From: Diphasiastrum complanatum
Lineage: Eukaryota > Streptophyta > Lycopodiopsida > Lycopodiales > Lycopodiaceae
Reading direction: 5' to 3'
Length of the DNA stretch: 64,000 bases
NCBI GenBank assembly: GCA_029204225.1
Contig: CM055096.1
Location: 71,704,349-71,768,348 of the forward strand
Positions 57,779-64,000 of the stretch are shown here, one piece after another. The notes below the pieces were generated by a model. It was not told where the DNA came from and did not search any database. It worked only from the letters and a program-made list of their open reading frames with translations. The position numbers and the translations under genes were made by a program. Numbering within the stretch: position 1 is the stretch's first letter; every line of letters begins with the position of its first letter.

Positions 57779-59057
57779 CAAAGAGAGATTTGTTTTCAAA
57801 GTACTTTTTTGTTTGCATGACAATAGAATGTGGGAGATCCTAAAAGTGTTGGATCGCGGCTTGCACTCCTTTTTTTGGTTAAGAGGTTGAATAATATTTG
57901 TGTCTACAAATACATTATAAAGAAGCTATAGCATCCTTTAGATTAGAATCTTGTAGTAGATTATGATATTTTTGATTGAGCAAAGAGCTATCTGAAGTGT
58001 TGGTCCTAGGAGCTGGTAGGAGTTCTTGCCCATAATAGAAACTCATGCATTGCATAGAGACATGTTTTTGGGCCAGAACATAATGGACAAGCTTATAAAA
58101 TGTATACTTGGTAATTGTTTATTTTGTCAATCAATTTTTTGCAATAGTGTGAGTCTTGTGCATGAAGTCAAGAAAGCAAACATTGTAAGAGACTTTGGAA
58201 GGTCCAAAGTCAACACTCTTGGATTCTTCGTAGATTATATGGGAACAACGAAATAGTGAAGAATGGAGAAAAAGTTCCGCCCTAGATCATAGATGGCATA
58301 ATTTCAAAACAAGCATCAAGTTTCTTAGAGTAACTAAGCAACAAGAGCTACTTTTTGACAAATAGTAGTATCTTGTATAGTAAATAAACTTGCAAATCAA
58401 GTACAATGCTAAAGCAATAGATTGAAGCCAAATAAAGTGGTGTACAATATATCTTTGCAAGACTCAACATGTTAAAAAATCAAGTTGTAGATCCAACTTA
58501 AAAATTGCGTGACTTGGTTTTGTTGGTTATTTCAATTATGTGACAACAAGAAAGGGAGGTTCTTGTATTCATACATGCAAACCATATGGTTAACATCAAT
58601 AGCATTATTATATGATCACAAGTCTAGGCGTTTTTGCAAAGAGCAATTCATCAATAGTGCTTCAAGAAAGACGATCTAATTTGGACTATTGAGAACATTG
58701 CTAAGAAGACAATGGCTTTTTGTCTCTTGATCTACATGCGAGATTAGAGAATATGATCTCTATTGGGTTAGTATGATCAACCTAAAAAGTTTGAGAAAAT
58801 ATGGTTATGTAAAAAATTTCATGATGTGGGTCATCATTTATGATTACTTGTTTTTAAAACCATTATATGTCTTGATATTGATTTGAATTTGATACAATAT
58901 TGTATAACAAAGCTCTACAAACTTATTTTCAAAAGTCAAGAGCTATTTACAAATCCAAGGTGATAAATATTGGAGATAAGAAAGCTTTCATTTTTCGTTG
59001 CTTACATTGAAAATAATTTTATGAATTGGGTTTTTCAAATCAAAAGCAAACAATTTT
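56641..59057. other. Intergenic region
   Basis: AT-rich, no supported gene. The short frames at 56640-56840, 57058-57282, 57385-57682 and 58026-58256 lack recognisable motifs. Contains a compound microsatellite at 57726-57778. Confidence 0.6.
57726..57778. repeat. Compound microsatellite (TG)n(GA)n
   Basis: About 12 TG units followed directly by about 14 GA units. Confidence 0.95.
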
Positions 59058-59109
59058 TTGATGCAAATTGTGGTAGTAAGTAAGATACAATACTCCAAGT
59101 CAAAATCCA

Positions 59110-59600
59110 TGCTAGACGCTGCGCTTTCTACCTCCTTGGTTGTTACCCGACTAATATTAGGGATGCCTTGTGCATCCCCAAGAGCACGTGTCGAGAGCTC
59201 ACCCGTGCCGACGGAAGAAGTCGCGCGCGGGCGCTTTGCAGTTCAATTCCAAGCGATCGGGACTTGGGAGTGACGATCCGACAAATTCCCACGCGCCGGA
59301 GCCTGAGGGCAGGGTGGGTGAAAGGCCTCTTCCTCTGGAGCGCCGAACCTACCACCTGCACGACTTGCTCAAACGCACGATAGAAGACGAGGGCAAGGCG
59401 GGTCGAAGCATGTCCCGGGACGGGGATCCGGCAGCCAGCACGACGAGTTCCTACGTGTACCAATAGGCCCGTACGGCAAAACCGAACACAACACAACGTG
59501 GAGTGCTGGGATCCGACGACAAGCGCCACGCGTTCCGACGCGCCTAAGCACAACTCAGTCTTCCATTCAAGTTCTATTTCACAAAGATGGTCAAGTTGCA
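59110..59600. other. GC-rich island of unknown origin
   Basis: Roughly 490 bases of clearly higher GC (cgcgcgggcgc, cgggacggggatccgg) within AT-rich DNA, with overlapping open frames on both strands (plus 59170-59466, minus 59143-59601). No conserved motif is recognised. Frames on both strands are expected from high GC, so neither is called a gene. It may be an LTR or another TE fragment. Confidence 0.5.
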
Positions 59601-60656
59601 AGGTAGAAATCTAGATTTTATGAGATGTTTTTCTATTGAACACTACTATTATGAATAATAGATTTTGTTTTGGAATGAATCTCAATCGATGAAACTATTA
59701 ATAGAAGGTAAATTATAGATTGATAGCGAAAACCTTTATTGTTTGACAATATCTAAACAAATGTTTTATGTTCCTTTTATAATTGGCATGCAACAACAAT
59801 GCTTGAATAATTGGACGACACATACTTAGAAGAATTTGGTGAATGACATTGAAATATTTCAAATGTGCTTTGTTCCATTACTAATATGTATTCAGTTGAA
59901 CAAAGTCAAGGATGAGTCTCAAGGGTCTACAATGCATTGTCAAAGATTGATTTACACCAAAGGGTGAAAGAAAACAAAAGTTATGAACTACTATGAGGTC
60001 AACAACCCTCCCTCCACAGGGTACAAGTCAAAAGTGGTTATTCTAGTTGATATTTCCATTTGAATTTTGTCTCCCCCTTGAGTATGATCATTGATTGTAA
60101 TGGACTAGTGGGGATGCTAGAGATCAAGTCCATCCCAACCATGGAACCATAGTTAAGACCCATCAAAAGTAGAAGCAACATAGATACTAGCATTGTTTGG
60201 TTTACAACCATATACAAAAGACCTTGCTTAGGAGTTTCATCATGTGAGGTGACAAAGTTTGGACAAAAATAAATGTATCTCTACACCAAGGAGTGGAGAT
60301 ACCAAGTGTTACATTCATGTCCAATATCAAGGATTTGGACTTCATGTAGGAGAAGAGTAGAAATGAGAGTAGGGAGAAGAGAAGAGGAGAAATGGTAATG
60401 GCTATTAGTTTTGTCATGTACCATTAGTTACCTTACTAGGTCAGCATGTGAAGCTTAGTAAAAGGAGCCACATGGTAGCTTGTTTTGGAAGCCATCGTTT
60501 CCATCCGTTGGATTAAAGTAGGGTTGATCTTGACCATTGGAAGAGAACCACGTGAAACCTAGATTTATTATAGACCCAAAATGTCAAGATGTCAAACCAT
60601 GGTGTCAAAAAAATTTGTTTAGCAAGAAGGGGTGGGTGAAAAGTTAGATACTATCC

Positions 60657-60762
<106 letters not shown>

Positions 60763-60849
60763 ACAATTGTTTTTGAAAGCTTGCATGCAAGCAATCAAAA
60801 ATATAGTTCCACATAGAAATAGCATATGCAATGCAACAAATATAGTTTG

Positions 60850-60873
60850 AGGGTTGCCAAAAATGGCAACCCT
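60850..60873. repeat. Perfect short hairpin
   Basis: agggttgcca, four A, tggcaaccct: ten-base perfect arms. Could be a chance palindrome or the end of a decayed foldback element. Confidence 0.7.
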
Positions 60874-63275
60874 TTACAACTATGTATAGGAAAATGACCT
60901 TTCTAGTAACTTTTATGGGTCGTAGTGTCATATTTTAATTATCATCTTAACTATCAATGAAGGTCTCTAGAAAACATTGTTCTCTATGTTAAAGTTGAAC
61001 AAAGATTTTATTTACTCTTCTTGTTGAAGAAGATCCTAAGCAGTGTTGTAATAATCTTGCATGCATCATACTATAATACATTGGTTGATTGAATTGATCA
61101 ACAAGTTTATCAACAATGAACATATATATGGGGGCATAAAAATTCTTGTTACAAATATTTATGGTTAGCTATAAGTAGATACAACTTAGAGGGCTTTTTC
61201 CACCATGCAATGTGTGTTCATTCTAGGCCAAAATTTTTGTGGGTTACTTGAGTATATATATCTCCAAAATCATCTTTGTTTTGGGTGGGCCTTGTTTACC
61301 ACCTTTTTGCAAAGTAGCTATTTCTAATTCTTTTAAGTTTCTTTGGGTCGTGCCTTGCAAATGCAAGACTATGTGTTCAAGTAGGTTAAATGAATCTACA
61401 AAGAAGTCAAAGCTAAAGAAAATGCCTACAAATTTGGATATTTGCCATAGTTAATAATGCATGCTTTTGAGTTTTGATCAATAATAATTCTTGTAATGGT
61501 AGTTAATTTGCGCTATTATCACTATGTGCAAATAGTAGGTGATGCCAAGGAGCACATTGCTCTAACGTTAATAATGCAACAACTAGGCCATATACCTATG
61601 TGGACACACATTTAGTACTTATCTAACATCTACCAATTATGGATGACACCAATCATTTTAGAAGCATGCACTATTTTTATTGCATGCTTGAAGTTGGTCT
61701 TGTCTTTTATGCATGACTCTAGAAAATTGGCATGAGGAGTGCATGAAAAGCAAAATGAGTCCATACAATTTGCCATAAAAAACTTGGAAGGATTCAATAT
61801 CAGCATGGTTTAGTGTTACTTTCTTCAAACAAAAGTGAAATAATTGAGATGCTTCTTGTTCTTGTAGTGTGTCACATGCATGGACAATTAATGTGATTCC
61901 TATGTCATTTTATGCAAAATAGGTGGTAGGTTGCTACAGGTGGGTTGTACAAGGATTGATTGGTGAATCTTGAAGCTATTATAATAATTAAAACAATGAT
62001 GAGGAGTTTGCTTTTTTGTCAAGTCCCAAGTCATTTACATGAGATTTTTAGAACTTTAAGTGTAGAAAAGGCATTTTAATTTTTTTGTTGATGTAGCTCG
62101 TTTCTTTGAAATAGCGCACTGAGACTTCATGTTGAAGTTTATGTTAGATGATGTGCTTTTGACTTCACTTGAAGCCATATTAAATAAAGAGTTTTACATC
62201 AAATATGACAAAAAAAAGATAGTTTTGAGAAGAAAAAAAAAACGATTATTTGAGGGCATTTGTCGCAAATTGTTTTTTTTCACTTGTGGGCACAATTTTT
62301 TTTCATGTTGTGACACTTCTTGCACAATAAGAGAATATAGTGTTTAGCCATGTAGCCTTGTGTTTAGCCACATAACTATCATTCACTTGACAAATTTTAT
62401 CTTGGCTTTGCCACTCATGACAATATCATAGAGAGCATTTTGGTGATTTGCCATGCATGGCAATATGTTGAAAAGTTCTTAAAAGATTTTTCACATTTGG
62501 CAAAAACTATTTTAAAATTTTATTTAGATGGATGTATAGTGAGCACTAGATCCATATATATGAACCATATGGTTAAGCAAACATGTTAATAGAAACATAA
62601 ATAGATGCCAAACTAGTAATTCATCGTGTTAGTTGATCACCATATATGATAATGCTTGTAATTTGAAATATAAATTAGTCATTTGATCAACTAAAAAATG
62701 GATTGATTCAATAATGAAAAAAATTGTGAAACAAAAAGATGAAGATAACAAAATCATTTGCAAAGATTATAATATATATATTCATGCATGAATATTAAGA
62801 GCACAAGAATGTATATTTTGACGTCCTTGCAAAAATTATGTTTTGTTTATGTATTTATAGGAAAAACACATTGCATATAATGATCATATTTTAATATATT
62901 GATATCATAGATTATGATGTGCTCATAGATTGATACAGAGATCATATTGTAAATATTAGTACATTTATAAAAATTACAATGTGTTTACAAATTGATTTTG
63001 AAATCACATCATATACAACATTCAACACAATGTCACACTATAAAACTTGATTAAATCATTAGCAAATTGGTATTTATAACATGCATAAAATTAAACTCAT
63101 TCAGATAAAAAATGTTGTTGTTTTTTATTAACTTGCCAAAATGAAACTTAAGTGTTATAATTCCTACCTAATTTCATTTTTAATGAAGCCTTGTCAAATA
63201 TGCAGATGTATATTATCACCGACTCGACATTTCTTGCGACTAACTGCCTAGCAGCTTATTTAGTGGAAATACTGA

Positions 63276-64000
63276 CTACCAAATTGTGCCAATCTCTTTT
63301 ATTGCACACTCACCATCATTGGCCATGAAGATTACCTTTTTGTCACCTTCAAGTGCCATCAATGATGAATAATACTCTTTATGAAATGTCATATGTGATG
63401 TAGCTCCACTATCAATCCACCAAGGATCAATATCTCCATGATTATCCAACAAGCATGATGACATATTAAAACCATCATTTGAGATTTGTTCATCAACAAG
63501 ATCTAGATTGCTTTGCTTCTCCACCTTGATCTCTCTTCTTCTTGAAGCAATCACTAGAAAAATGTCCTTTGATTCCACAATAGAAACATTTGGGCTTAAG
63601 TCTATCTTTCTTCTTGTCAAAAAAAAGTAGAAGGCTCACCTTGATCTTGCCCTTTAGACCACTTGATTTTGCCCTTGCTCTTGAATTTGTCTTTTGAGAC
63701 CATAGCTTACTCCTCTCCAACTTGAGATGTAGAAGATGATCTTTCTCTTTCTTGGAGTCTAAACTCTTCAGCCACCAAGACCTCTTGCAAGTCCTCCATA
63801 TTTGGCAATGTCTTTTGAATTGCAAAACTTTGCACCAAGTTAGCAAGATCATCCAACAAGCCATTTAAAACAACTTGAACAAGCTTCACGGCTAAAAGCA
63901 TGGTTTGGTGGTACAAAAAAAGAACCCATTTTTCATTCTACCCTTTGGGCTTGATAGATGCTACCCATGAGTTAATGCAATGGAGAGCCTAGTAATGATG
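63276..64000 (-). pseudogene. Ty1/copia gag and protease fragment, runs off the window
   Basis: On the minus strand from the right edge: gag with NMEDLQEVLVAEEFRLQERE, zinc knuckle CFYCGIKGHFSSDC (CX2CX4HX4C), then in another frame the protease start DPWWIDSGATSHMTFHKEYY. This gag-zinc knuckle-protease order defines Ty1/copia. At least two frame breaks are present. The integrase would lie to the left but is not recognised below 63276, so the fragment is truncated on that side. Confidence 0.88.

Noticed and set aside
59143-59601. A 152-codon minus-strand gene
   Set aside because: High GC lowers stop frequency and competing frames occupy the other strand. No motif supports coding.
60850-60873. 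Hairpin as a terminator or MITE
   Set aside because: Too short, without flanking duplication. Rho-independent terminators do not apply in a plant nuclear genome.

Overview
The window is nuclear DNA from a plant, very likely a seed plant with large introns. The evidence is one long multi-exon gene with GT-AG introns, together with Ty3/gypsy chromoviruses and Ty1/copia elements whose primer-binding sites match plant initiator-Met tRNA. The species cannot be named from the sequence.

One host gene accounts for most of the window. It lies on the minus strand from an ATG at 55302 to a stop at 777 and encodes a paladin-like protein of about 1266 residues with three tandem tyrosine-phosphatase-like repeats. 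I could place 19 coding exons by splice sites and reading phase. Two of them (exon 18 at 1979-2098 and the C-terminal exon at 777-927) are not visible as ATG-initiated ORFs. About 3.8 kb of coding sequence is spread over 54.5 kb, because two introns have swollen: intron 14 (7640-30893, 23.3 kb) and intron 3 (36620-54486, 17.9 kb).

Intron 14 holds a nest dated by its target-site duplications (TSDs). A minus-strand chromovirus, C (8071-29738, TSD GCTAT), landed first. It was later hit by A1 in its 3' LTR (8297-14422, TSD ACCCT), by D1 in its integrase (15170-27563, TSD GCTGT) and by a hAT-like MITE (28896-29442, TSD ATTAGAAT). D1 in turn holds B1 (truncated, 16637-18283) and B2 (21326-26377, TSD GAAGG). 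A second MITE of the same family lies outside C (30514-30723, TSD CTTCAATT).

Intron 3 holds a second nest that has been rearranged. A copia element, an A-family element inserted in it (TSD GTTTG) and an F-family element inserted in that (TSD GTCTC) are each split in two halves pointing in opposite directions, which is the signature of an inversion. Within the inverted block a further gypsy fragment (E) carries D2 (38803-43963, TSD GAAGC). D2 is a relative of D1 whose RT, RNase H and integrase core are replaced by about 1.2 kb of unrelated, almost fully open sequence. The D family also has unusual LTR ends, AGTTA...TAACT instead of TG...CA.

Upstream of the gene (about 56.6-64 kb) the sequence is AT-rich and intergenic, with microsatellites, a GC-rich island of unknown origin at 59.1-59.6 kb, and a minus-strand copia gag-protease fragment running off the right edge. 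All intact TEs in the introns (A1, B1, B2, D1, D2) are antisense to the host gene. None of the elements has a complete open pol, so all are read as defective copies.
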